This document shows positions 26,483-33,986 of a DNA stretch of 64,000 nt, piece by piece (the stretch's first letter is position 1; every line of letters begins with the position of its first letter). The DNA comes from Pseudoxanthomonas sp. (GTDB lineage: Bacteria; Pseudomonadota; Gammaproteobacteria; Xanthomonadales; Xanthomonadaceae): positions 682,001 to 746,000 of the forward strand of contig NZ_DASYGY010000004.1 of assembly GCF_035999195.1 (NCBI RefSeq), given 5' to 3'. The position numbers and the translations under genes were made by a program. Below the pieces are notes generated by a model. It did not search any database. It was not told the origin of the DNA and saw nothing but the letters and a program-made list of their open reading frames with translations.

Positions 26483-27370
26483 ATGCTGCGCGCGCTGGCG
26501 CTGTGCCTGCTGCTGACCGTCGCGCCGGCATGGGCGCAGGCGCCGGCAGCGATTCCCACGCTGGATTCGCCGGTGATCGACACCACCGGTACGCTCGATG
26601 CTGCGCGGAAGCAGCAACTCGAGCAGCAGGCGCTGGCGCTGCAGCAACGCAAGGGCAGCCAGTTGCAGGTGCTCATCGTGGCCACCACGCAGCCGGAGAC
26701 CATCGAGCAGTACACGCAGCGCGTGTTCGACCAGTGGAAGCTCGGTCGGCAAGGCGTGGACGATGGCGTGCTGCTGCTGGTGGCCAAGGACGATCGTCGC
26801 GTGCGCATCCAGCCGGGGTACGGGTTGGAAGGCGCCATTCCCGACGCCATCGCCAACCGCGTGATCCAGGAGTACTTGGCGCCGAAGTTCCGCGCCGGCG
26901 ATTTCGGCGGCGGCATCGCCGATGCCACCGCGACGCTGGTCAAGCTGATCGATGGCGAGGCCCTGCCCGAACCGGTGAGCACGCATCGCGAGCCCGGTGG
27001 CGGTCGCGGCGGCGACTGGTTGTTCGCGCTGTTCGCCGCGTTCGTCGTGGCGACTGTCGTACGAGGTGTGTTCGGTCGTGCGCCGGCCGGACTGCGTGGC
27101 CTGCTCACGGGCGGTGCGGCGGGGGGTGTCGCGCTGCTGCTGTCGTCGTTGATCCCGGCCGGCATCGCGGGCGTGTTCGGCCTGCTCTACGGGCTTGTCT
27201 CGGGGTCTTCCCGTGGCGGCTATGCGCGCCACCGCGACTGGGGTGGCTGGGGCGGCGGCGGATGGGGCAGCGGTGGCGGGTTCGGTGGCGGCGGAGGCGG
27301 CTTCGGCGGAGGCGGCTGGGGCGGTGGTGGCGGCATGTCCGGAGGCGGTGGCGCCTCGGGGAGCTGGTGA
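26483..27370 (+). CDS. TPM-domain membrane protein (YgcG-like) with Gly-rich tail
   Basis: 295 residues: signal peptide (cleavage after AWAQA), a TPM domain (VIDTTGTLDAARKQQLEQQ ... GVLLLVAKDDRRVRIQPGYG), two hydrophobic helices (about 178-196 and 208-238) and a tail of ~50 residues that is mostly Gly with Trp and Phe. The organisation matches YgcG/psb32-like proteins, whose domain in plants helps photosystem II repair; the bacterial function is unclear. It overlaps the next gene by one base (TGATG). Confidence 0.88.
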   Translation: MLRALALCLLLTVAPAWAQAPAAIPTLDSPVIDTTGTLDAARKQQLEQQALALQQRKGSQLQVLIVATTQPETIEQYTQRVFDQWKLGRQGVDDGVLLLVAKDDRRVRIQPGYGLEGAIPDAIANRVIQEYLAPKFRAGDFGGGIADATATLVKLIDGEALPEPVSTHREPGGGRGGDWLFALFAAFVVATVVRGVFGRAPAGLRGLLTGGAAGGVALLLSSLIPAGIAGVFGLLYGLVSGSSRGGYARHRDWGGWGGGGWGSGGGFGGGGGGFGGGGWGGGGGMSGGGGASGSW

Positions 27371-27861
27371 TGCGCCTGCTGCGCCATCTGTTCGCGCCGT
27401 CGTCGCGCCGGCTGTTCCCCGAGGGCAGCCTGCAGCGCATCACCCACGCCATCGCGGCCGGCGAACGCCTCCATCGCGGCGAGGTGATGTTCGCGGTGGA
27501 GTCCAGCCTGCCGCCGGCGGCGGTGCTGGCCGGCACGGATGCGCGGGCGCGCGCGCACGACGTCTTCGTGCGGCTGCGGACCTGGGATACGGAAGCCAAC
27601 AACGGCGTGCTGATCTACCTGCTGCTGGCCGACCATCGGATCGAGATCGTGGCCGACCGCGGCCTCACGGGGCGCGTGAGCGATGCGGAATGGGCCGCGG
27701 TCTGCCGGCTGATCGAACAGGAGATGCGCGCAGGTCATCCCGAACAGGCCATCATCGACGGCATCCGTGCGGTGTCGGACCTGCTGGCGCGGCACTGGCC
27801 GCAATCGGACGCGCATCCGGACGAGGATGAACTGCCCAACCGGCCTCATCTGCTGGATTGA
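27370..27861 (+). CDS. second TPM-domain protein, soluble
   Basis: 163 residues, without signal peptide or membrane helix. The TPM core is visible: RITHAIAAGERLHRGEVMFA, WDTEANNGVLIYLLLADHRI and EIVADRGLTGRVSDAEW. It forms a tight operon with the LemA-like and membrane TPM genes and probably works with them at the cytoplasmic face of the membrane (inference). Confidence 0.85.
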   Translation: MRLLRHLFAPSSRRLFPEGSLQRITHAIAAGERLHRGEVMFAVESSLPPAAVLAGTDARARAHDVFVRLRTWDTEANNGVLIYLLLADHRIEIVADRGLTGRVSDAEWAAVCRLIEQEMRAGHPEQAIIDGIRAVSDLLARHWPQSDAHPDEDELPNRPHLLD

Positions 27862-27871
27862 TACCGAATCC

Positions 27872-27939
27872 GTAGAGCGCAGCTTGCTCCGCTGCTTCTG
27901 GCTCCGGATGCCGGCCCAGCCGAGCAGGCTCGGCTCTAC
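27872..27939. repeat. inverted pair of GTAGAGC repeats
   Basis: A 68-nt element starting GTAGAGC and ending GCTCTAC. The right half is a perfect 8-bp hairpin AGCCGAGC-AG-GCTCGGCT (27918-27935); the left half is AGCGCAGC-TT-GCTCCGCT with one mismatch. The single element at 14320 is the same type in reverse orientation. It lies between the second TPM gene and lgt. Confidence 0.75.
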
Positions 27940-28011
27940 GCGCGCGCCAGTCATCCACGCCTGGACCGGGTGGGGCAGAATAGTCGCTCCCCACCGGCCA
28001 CGCCGAGGCCC

Positions 28012-28902
28012 ATGATCTACCTCCACCAGATCGATCCGATCATCTTTTCGCTGGGACCGGTCAAGCTGCACTGGTACGGCCTGATGTACCTGCTGGCGTT
28101 CGTCACCGCCTGGTGGCTGGGGCGCCTGCGCGCCTCGCAGGGGCGCCTGCCGGGCGTCAACGCCGAGGCGTTCTCCGACCTGCTGTTCTACGCCATGCTC
28201 GGCGTGGTGCTGGGGGGGCGCATCGGCTACGTGCTGTTCTACGGCCTGGGCACGTTCCTCGACAATCCCCTGTCGATCTTCAAGGTGTGGGAAGGCGGCA
28301 TGAGCTTCCATGGCGGCTTGCTGGGCGTGATGGCCGCGGCGCTGTGGTGGTCGCGCAAGCACCGCCTGCATTTCTTCGACACCATGGATTTCGTGGCGCC
28401 GCTGGTGCCGCCGGGGCTCGGCTTCGGCCGCCTCGGCAATTTCATCGGTGCTGAGCTGTGGGGCAAGCAGACGCATGCCGGCTGGGGCGTGATCTTTCCG
28501 ACCGATCCGGACCTGCGCGGCCTGGATGCCGCACAGCTGCAGGCGCAGTACGCCGCCGGTGCGCTCGATCCGTTCGCGCGCCATCCGTCGCAGCTTTACC
28601 AGGCGTTCCTCGAGGGCGCGGTGATGTTCACCGTGCTGTGGCTGGTGTCGCGCAAGCCGCGGCCGCGTTACTTCGTCTCCGGCCTGTTCGCGCTGATGTA
28701 CGGCGTATTCCGCTTCCTCGTCGAGTTCGTGCGCGTGCCCGACGAAGGCCTCTACGTGGCGTTCGGCTGGCTGACCAAGGGTCAGATCCTCAGCGTGCCG
28801 CTGGTGCTGCTGGGCCTGTACCTGCTGTGGCTGTCGCGCCGCGCACCGACCCTGCGGCCGGTCGCGCCCGTCCCCGATGCCGGCCGGGAGAAGCGCGCAT
28901 GA
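28012..28902 (+). CDS. lgt: prolipoprotein diacylglyceryl transferase Lgt
   Basis: An inner-membrane enzyme transferring diacylglycerol from phosphatidylglycerol to the lipobox cysteine of prolipoproteins. 296 residues, about seven helices. Signatures are HWYGLMYLLAF, GGRIGYVLFY, EGGMSFHGGLLG (catalytic-region His), the Lgt signature GFGRLGNFIGAELWGKQT, and HPSQLYQAFLEG. The last bases overlap thyA (ATGA), an arrangement shared with E. coli lgt-thyA. Confidence 0.96.
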   Translation: MIYLHQIDPIIFSLGPVKLHWYGLMYLLAFVTAWWLGRLRASQGRLPGVNAEAFSDLLFYAMLGVVLGGRIGYVLFYGLGTFLDNPLSIFKVWEGGMSFHGGLLGVMAAALWWSRKHRLHFFDTMDFVAPLVPPGLGFGRLGNFIGAELWGKQTHAGWGVIFPTDPDLRGLDAAQLQAQYAAGALDPFARHPSQLYQAFLEGAVMFTVLWLVSRKPRPRYFVSGLFALMYGVFRFLVEFVRVPDEGLYVAFGWLTKGQILSVPLVLLGLYLLWLSRRAPTLRPVAPVPDAGREKRA

Positions 28903-29693
28903 AGCAGTACCTCGACCTGCTGCGCCACGTGCTGGAGCACGGCGCAGAGAAGTCCGACCGTACCGGTACCGGCACGCGCAGCGTGTTCGGCTGGCAGATG
29001 CGCTTCGACCTCAGCGAAGGCTTCCCGCTGGTCACCACCAAGAGGCTGCACCTGCGCTCGATCATCCACGAGCTGCTGTGGTTCCTGAAGGGCGAGACCA
29101 ACATCGCCTACCTCAAGGACAACAAGGTCAGCATCTGGGACGAATGGGCCGACGAAAACGGCGAGCTGGGTCCGGTCTACGGCAAGCAGTGGCGCAGCTG
29201 GGCGGGCGCCGACGGCCAGACCATCGACCAGATGCAATGGCTGGTGGACGAGATCAAGCGCAATCCCGACTCGCGGCGGCTGGTCATCAGCGCGTGGAAC
29301 GTGGCCGAACTGCCGAAGATGGCGCTGATGCCCTGTCATTCGCTGTTCCAGTTCTACGTGGTGGACGGCAAGCTCAGCTGCCAGCTGTACCAGCGCAGCG
29401 GCGACATCTTCCTCGGCGTGCCGTTCAACATCGCCAGCTACGCGCTGCTGACGCACATGGTGGCGCAGGCCACGGGCCTGGGCGTGGGCGATTTCGTGCA
29501 TACGCTCGGCGATGCGCACCTGTATTCCAACCACTACGACCAGGCGCGCGAGCAGCTGTCGCGCACACCGCGCGCATTGCCCACGATACGCCTCAATCCG
29601 GAGGTCACCGACCTGTTCGGCTTCACCTTCGACGACATCGAGATCCACGGTTACGACCCGCATCCGGCGATCAAGGCGCCGGTGGCGGTGTGA
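28899..29693 (+). CDS. thyA: thymidylate synthase ThyA
   Basis: Makes dTMP from dUMP using methylenetetrahydrofolate. The 264 residues equal the E. coli length and the nucleophile is Cys146 in MPCHSLFQFY. Other motifs are DRTGTGTRSVFG, ELLWFLKGETN, YQRSGDIFLGVPFNIASYA and GDAHLYSNH. It is coupled to lgt; folA, its usual partner, is displaced by one inserted gene. Confidence 0.97.
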   Translation: MKQYLDLLRHVLEHGAEKSDRTGTGTRSVFGWQMRFDLSEGFPLVTTKRLHLRSIIHELLWFLKGETNIAYLKDNKVSIWDEWADENGELGPVYGKQWRSWAGADGQTIDQMQWLVDEIKRNPDSRRLVISAWNVAELPKMALMPCHSLFQFYVVDGKLSCQLYQRSGDIFLGVPFNIASYALLTHMVAQATGLGVGDFVHTLGDAHLYSNHYDQAREQLSRTPRALPTIRLNPEVTDLFGFTFDDIEIHGYDPHPAIKAPVAV

Positions 29694-30242
29694 GTGGAAT
29701 GGTCCGTCGTCCAGCGAACAAGCATTCGGCTGACGCTGGAAGAAGATCGCCTGTGGGCAACACATGAGTACCATCCCGCCGAGCGGTTCCAGCCATGGGT
29801 GGGTGCGCTCTTCCTGAGCGCCGTCCTTGTCTGGTCGCAGCAGGCAGATACGGGTACGGCGCTGAGTATCCTGGTCGGGCTGATGGTGGCATGGGCCCTG
29901 TTCCTGCTTCTGCGCTATCCGGCATCGCGCGCCCGCAGGCTATGGGCGTTGCTGAGGCCTAGAATCGGAAAGGACCAGGTCAGCAAGTATCGGTTCCACG
30001 AGTACGGTTGCAGTTGGCAATACGACGAATCGATGTGTTTCCACTATCGCTGGACGGAACTTCGTGAGGTCGTGCACAGCGGGTCCGGACTGGGTCTGGT
30101 CTTCCAAGAAAGCAGGGATGGCGAGAGGCCTGCGTATCTGTTCGTATCGAAGCGCTCGATGTCCCACCCTTCCGATTACGACGCTTTGCTCGACATGGTG
30201 CTGGATCGCATGGTGTCGAAGTCCCACATGGAGCCTGTCTGA
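29694..30242 (+). CDS. YcxB-like membrane protein inserted between thyA and folA
   Basis: 182 residues starting at GTG immediately after the thyA TGA; the stop overlaps folA as TGATG. Two adjacent hydrophobic helices (about 36-52 and 56-74) are followed by a domain with YRFHEYGCSWQY, YRWTELREVVHSGSGLGLVF and LFVSKRSMS, the pattern of YcxB-like C-terminal domains (Trp-x-x-x-x-x-Val, then KR). Base composition is clearly lower in GC (about 50-60% by line count) than its neighbours, suggesting a later acquisition. Function unknown. Confidence 0.72.
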   Translation: MEWSVVQRTSIRLTLEEDRLWATHEYHPAERFQPWVGALFLSAVLVWSQQADTGTALSILVGLMVAWALFLLLRYPASRARRLWALLRPRIGKDQVSKYRFHEYGCSWQYDESMCFHYRWTELREVVHSGSGLGLVFQESRDGERPAYLFVSKRSMSHPSDYDALLDMVLDRMVSKSHMEPV

Positions 30243-30736
30243 TGCGTGTATCTCTGATCGCCGCGCTCGACCGCCATCGCGCCATCGGTCGCGACAACGA
30301 TCTGCCGTGGCGCCTGCCCGACGACCTGAAGCGCTTCAAGACGCTGACGCTCGGCAAGCCCGTACTGATGGGGCGGAAGACGGCCGAGTCGCTCGCGCGT
30401 GCGCTGCCGGGGCGGTTGAACCTGGTGCTGACCCGCAGCGGAAGCGTGCCGTTCGAGGGCATGCAGGCGGTCGCCTCGGTGGACGAGGCGGTCCGCATCG
30501 CGGTGGAGCAGGGGAGCGAGGAGCTTTGCGTGATCGGCGGTGGCGAGGTCTACGCGGTGACGCTGGACCGTGCCGACGTGCTGCACCTGACCGAGGTGAA
30601 TACCGTGGTCGAGGATGCGCATGCGTTCTTTCCAGCCTTCGATCGGGCGGCCTGGCGTGAGGTGGCGCGTGAATCCCATCCGGCGGACGCGAAGCATGCC
30701 ATCGGATTCGACTTCGTCGAGTACCGGCGCATCTGA
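30242..30736 (+). CDS. folA: dihydrofolate reductase FolA
   Basis: Reduces dihydrofolate with NADPH, completing the cycle that ThyA drives. 164 residues with LIAALDRHRAIGRDNDLPW, LPDDLKRFK (substrate-binding Asp in the LPDDL motif), VLMGRKTAESL and VIGGGEVYA, all diagnostic. It begins within the stop of the YcxB-like gene, so translation is coupled to it. A GTAG repeat pair follows. Confidence 0.96.
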   Translation: MRVSLIAALDRHRAIGRDNDLPWRLPDDLKRFKTLTLGKPVLMGRKTAESLARALPGRLNLVLTRSGSVPFEGMQAVASVDEAVRIAVEQGSEELCVIGGGEVYAVTLDRADVLHLTEVNTVVEDAHAFFPAFDRAAWREVARESHPADAKHAIGFDFVEYRRI

Positions 30737-30742
30737 CCGAAC

Positions 30743-30807
30743 GTAGCGTGCGCCATGCGCACGACTGCGCGGTGGCGGGCCATGCGGTCGCGCACGGCGC
30801 ATGCTAC
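30743..30807. repeat. inverted pair of GTAG repeats between folA and apaH
   Basis: A 65-nt element from GTAG to CTAC between convergent genes. Its first 23 nt (GTAGCGTGCGCCATGCGCAC plus GAC) are identical to the element at 15182, and the right half (GTCGCGCACGGCGCATGCTAC) resembles its mirror image. It starts 7 nt after the folA stop and ends 5 nt before the apaH stop. Confidence 0.82.
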
Positions 30808-30811
30808 GCGT

Positions 30812-31666
30812 TCAATCCTTCGGCAGTTCGCCTTTCGGTGGCGGCGGCACGTCGCGGCCGGGCACCTGCACCAGTTCGATATCGTCGGTGTCCAGCCGCA
30901 AGGCGGTGAGCTTGCCGCCCCAGACCGCGCCGGTGTCGATGGCGTGCACGCCGTGGCCGATCATCAGCCCCAGCGTGGACCAGTGGCCGCAGACGATCTT
31001 CAGGTCGCGCTCGGCGCGCCCGGGGACCTCGTACCACGGATACAGGCCCTGCGCCTGGCGGCCCGGGGCGCCCTTCTCCTCGATCGCCATGCGCCCGCGC
31101 GGCGTGCAGTAGCGCATGCGGGTGAGCACGTTGATGATGGCGCGCGAACGGTCGTGGCCGGACAGGTGCGGCGCCCAGTTCGGCTTGTCGCCGTACATGT
31201 TGCGGAACAGTTTGCGGTAGGCGTTGCCGTGAAGCTGCTGCTCGACTTCGCGCGCATGCTTCTCGGCGAGCGTGATGGTCCACTTCGGCGCCAGGCCGGC
31301 ATGCACCATCATCCAGCCCAGCTCGCGGTCCACGTGCACCAGCTTCTGCATGCGCAGCCAGTCCAGCAGCACGCGCGCGTCGTCGGCCAGCACCACGCGC
31401 TGCAGGTCGGGATTGACCTTGCGCTGCTCGTCCGGCGAGCGCTCGCCGATGGCCAGCAGCGACAGGTCGTGGTTGCCGAGCACGACGACGCTGTGCTCCC
31501 GCAGCGAATGCACCAGCCGCAGGGTTTCCAGCGACTGGCCGCCACGATTGACCAGATCGCCGCAGAACCACAGGCGGTCCTGCGCGGGATCGAAACGGAT
31601 CTTCTCCAGTAGCCGCTGCGTCGCGTCGTAGCAGCCCTGCAGGTCGCCGATGGCCCAGACGGTCAT
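30812..31666 (-). CDS. apaH: diadenosine tetraphosphatase ApaH
   Basis: Splits Ap4A symmetrically into two ADP; also known to remove Np4 caps from RNA. 284 residues of the metallophosphatase fold: WAIGDLQGCYD, WFCGDLVNRG, VVLGNHDLSLL, MMVHAGLAPKW and CGHWSTLGL carry the metal ligands. It is the last gene of the lptD operon, 10 nt after apaG. Confidence 0.96.
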   Translation of the reverse strand: MTVWAIGDLQGCYDATQRLLEKIRFDPAQDRLWFCGDLVNRGGQSLETLRLVHSLREHSVVVLGNHDLSLLAIGERSPDEQRKVNPDLQRVVLADDARVLLDWLRMQKLVHVDRELGWMMVHAGLAPKWTITLAEKHAREVEQQLHGNAYRKLFRNMYGDKPNWAPHLSGHDRSRAIINVLTRMRYCTPRGRMAIEEKGAPGRQAQGLYPWYEVPGRAERDLKIVCGHWSTLGLMIGHGVHAIDTGAVWGGKLTALRLDTDDIELVQVPGRDVPPPPKGELPKD

Positions 31667-31676
31667 CGCGGCGGGC

Positions 31677-32057
31677 TCAGTGCAGCGTCCGGGGAACGGA
31701 CAGGGTGAAGGGGGCGATGGGGGCGTCGAAGCGGGTGCCGTCGTCGGCCAGCATGTCGTAGCGTCCCTGCATGGTGCCCAGCGCGGTTTCCAGCACGGCA
31801 CCCGAGGTGTATCGGAAGTCCTCGCCCGGCCTCAGCCACGGCTGTTCGCCGACCACGCCTTCGCCTTCCACTTCCTCCACCTTGCCATTGGCGTCGGTGA
31901 TCACCCAGTGGCGGCGCAACAGTTGCGCCGCCACGCGGCCACGGTTGTGGATGCGGATGGTGTAGGCGAACACGTAGCGCCCGTCTTCCGGCGCTGACTG
32001 GTCGTCCAGGAAGCGCGTGGCGACATCCACGTCGATGGCGTAGTCGGGGGAATCCAT
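31677..32057 (-). CDS. apaG: ApaG (CO2+/MG2+ efflux-associated, DUF525)
   Basis: A 126-residue fibronectin-III-like protein with YVFAYTIRIHNRGRVAAQLL, RRHWVITDANG, GEGVVGEQPWLRPGE and YTSGAVLETALGTMQGRYDM, matching ApaG throughout. The gene name reflects historical phenotypes; the biochemical role is uncertain. It lies between rsmA and apaH in the conserved order. Confidence 0.95.
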   Translation of the reverse strand: MDSPDYAIDVDVATRFLDDQSAPEDGRYVFAYTIRIHNRGRVAAQLLRRHWVITDANGKVEEVEGEGVVGEQPWLRPGEDFRYTSGAVLETALGTMQGRYDMLADDGTRFDAPIAPFTLSVPRTLH

Positions 32058-32115
32058 GCGGCAAGTGTATGCAAAGGCGCGTAAAAGCGGAAACAACGCG
32101 CGCGTTGCGGCGATG

Positions 32116-32901
32116 TCAGTCTTCCGCCGGCAGGTTGGCGAGGCGGATGAACCCATCGACATCGATCTGCTCGGCGCGCGCGTCCGGCCGAAGGCCGGCC
32201 GCTTCGATCCGGTCTGCCGTGCAGGTGCCGCCCAGCGCGTTGCGCAGGGTCTTGCGGCGCTGGCCGAAGGCGGCGCGCACGACCTCCTCGAACCGGCGAT
32301 GGTCCGCGATGCCGATGGCCGACGGCTCGCGCGGCACCAGTCGCGCCACCGCCGAATCGACTTTCGGCGGAGGACGGAAGGCGCCCGGCGGTACCACGAA
32401 CAGCGAATCCACGCGGCAGTATGCCTGCAGCATCACGCTGAGACGGCCATAGACCTTGCTGCCGGGCTCGGCGGCCATGCGGTCCACCACTTCCTTCTGC
32501 AGCATGAAGACCATGTCGTGGATCGACGCGGCATGCTCGATGGCGTGGAACAGGATCGGCGAGGACAGGTTGTAGGGCAGGTTGCCGACCAGGCGGATCC
32601 TGCCGTCGCCGGCGAGCTTGCCGAAGTCCACGTCCAGCACGTTCTTGTGGATGATCGTCAGGCGGCCCACGCCTTCCGATGCTTCCATCAGCGGCGTGAT
32701 CAGGTCGCGGTCGAACTCGATCGCGGTCAGCTCGCCATGCCTGCGCAGCAGCGGGAAGGTGATCGCGCCCTGGCCCGGTCCGATCTCCACCAGGCGGTCG
32801 CCGGGCTGCGGATTCACCGCCATCACGATCTTGTCGATGTAGCTGCGGTCGGTCAGGAAGTGCTGGCCGAGGGACTTCTTGGGGGGAGCCTTGAAGGACA
32901 T
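32116..32901 (-). CDS. rsmA: 16S rRNA dimethyladenosine transferase RsmA (KsgA)
   Basis: Dimethylates A1518 and A1519 late in 30S assembly. 261 residues: KKSLGQHFLTD, SAM-binding VEIGPGQGAITF, catalytic NLPYNLSSPIL and FRPPPKVDSAV. The 97-nt space to pdxA upstream contains one arm and the loop of the 26-bp inverted repeat described separately. Confidence 0.97.
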   Translation of the reverse strand: MSFKAPPKKSLGQHFLTDRSYIDKIVMAVNPQPGDRLVEIGPGQGAITFPLLRRHGELTAIEFDRDLITPLMEASEGVGRLTIIHKNVLDVDFGKLAGDGRIRLVGNLPYNLSSPILFHAIEHAASIHDMVFMLQKEVVDRMAAEPGSKVYGRLSVMLQAYCRVDSLFVVPPGAFRPPPKVDSAVARLVPREPSAIGIADHRRFEEVVRAAFGQRRKTLRNALGGTCTADRIEAAGLRPDARAEQIDVDGFIRLANLPAED

Positions 32902-32928
32902 GGGAGGGGCGAGCCTTTGGGAGCAGAA

Positions 32929-33016
32929 GTGAGTGTGGAGAAGTGAGGAGTGAGCGGAGCAGGCGGGAGCGACGGAGGCGCGACATCTCCCTCACTCCTC
33001 ACTTCTCCACACTCAC
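32929..33016. repeat. perfect 26-bp inverted repeat between pdxA and rsmA
   Basis: Arms 32929-32954 and 32991-33016 are exact reverse complements (GTGAGTGTGGAGAAGTGAGG then AGTGAG), separated by 36 nt. The right arm carries the pdxA stop codon (32999-33001) and encodes its last residues (SVEK). It is AG-rich on one strand and CT-rich on the other, unlike surrounding coding DNA, and would form a very stable RNA hairpin inside the operon. Confidence 0.9.
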
Positions 33017-33985
33017 TCCTCGCCGTAATGCCATGCGTGCGCAGGTCGCGACGGCGGCGAACAGGCTGGAAGGATCGGCGATGCCCCGGCCCGCGAGGTC
33101 GAGCGCGGTGCCGTGGTCGACCGCCACGCGCGGATACGGCAGGCCCAGCGTCAGGTTCACGGCCTGCTCGAAGCCACTGTATTTCAGGACCGGCAGGCCC
33201 TGGTCGTGGTACATGGCCACCACGGCGTCGAAGCCCTGCAGCTTCTGCGGCAGGAAGGCGGTGTCGGCGGGCAGCGGCCCTTCCAGGCGCATGCCGGCGG
33301 CGCGCAGTTCACGCAGCAGTGGCTCGATGACCTCGATCTCTTCGCGACCCAGATGCCCGGCTTCGCCCGCGTGCGGGTTGAGCCCGAGCACCGCGATCAC
33401 CGGATCGGCGATGCCGAAGCCGGTGCGCAGCGACGCATGGGTGATGCGCAGGACCTGCGCCAGCGCGTCGTGCGTGATGGCGTCCGGCACGTCGCGCAGG
33501 GGCAGATGCGTGGTGGCCAGCGCGACCCGCACGATCTCGTTGGCCAGCATCATCACCACCGGGCAACGCGCCTGTTCGGCCAGCAGTTCGGTCGTGCCGC
33601 TGTAGGCGATGCCGCCGGCGTTGATCGCGGCCTTGTGGACCGGGCCGGTCACCAGGCCGTCGAGTTCGCCGCGCAGGCAGGCATCGGCCGCCTGGGTCAG
33701 TGCATCGATGACGGCGCCGGCATTGCGGGGATCGGTCTTGCCGAACGTCGTCGGTGCCGCATTCGGTACCGCGCGCAGGCGAAGGTCGCCGGGCACGGTG
33801 GCGGCCTCACTCTCGGACAGCAGCCGCAGGGGCAGTCGGAGCGCCTCGGCTGCCGCGGCCAGCGTGGCGGCGTCGCCGAAGGCCAGCAGCGTGCAGTCGT
33901 CGCGTGGACGCTGCGCCAGCCGCACGCACAGCTCCGGTCCAATGCCGCCAGGCTCGCCCGGGACCAGCGCCAGCCGGGGCGTCAT
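32999..33985 (-). CDS. pdxA: 4-hydroxythreonine-4-phosphate dehydrogenase PdxA
   Basis: An NAD-dependent enzyme of pyridoxal phosphate synthesis. 328 residues: GEPGGIGPEL, VTGPVHKAAIN, GTTELLA, LGLNPHAGEAGHLG, MYHDQGLPVLKY and DHGTALDLAG include the zinc-binding His and phosphate-binding residues. The final residues GVSVEK and the TGA come from the inverted repeat, so the natural C terminus may have been altered by its insertion. It starts 1 nt after the surA stop. Confidence 0.95.
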   Translation of the reverse strand: MTPRLALVPGEPGGIGPELCVRLAQRPRDDCTLLAFGDAATLAAAAEALRLPLRLLSESEAATVPGDLRLRAVPNAAPTTFGKTDPRNAGAVIDALTQAADACLRGELDGLVTGPVHKAAINAGGIAYSGTTELLAEQARCPVVMMLANEIVRVALATTHLPLRDVPDAITHDALAQVLRITHASLRTGFGIADPVIAVLGLNPHAGEAGHLGREEIEVIEPLLRELRAAGMRLEGPLPADTAFLPQKLQGFDAVVAMYHDQGLPVLKYSGFEQAVNLTLGLPYPRVAVDHGTALDLAGRGIADPSSLFAAVATCARMALRRGVSVEK

Positions 33986-33986
33986 C

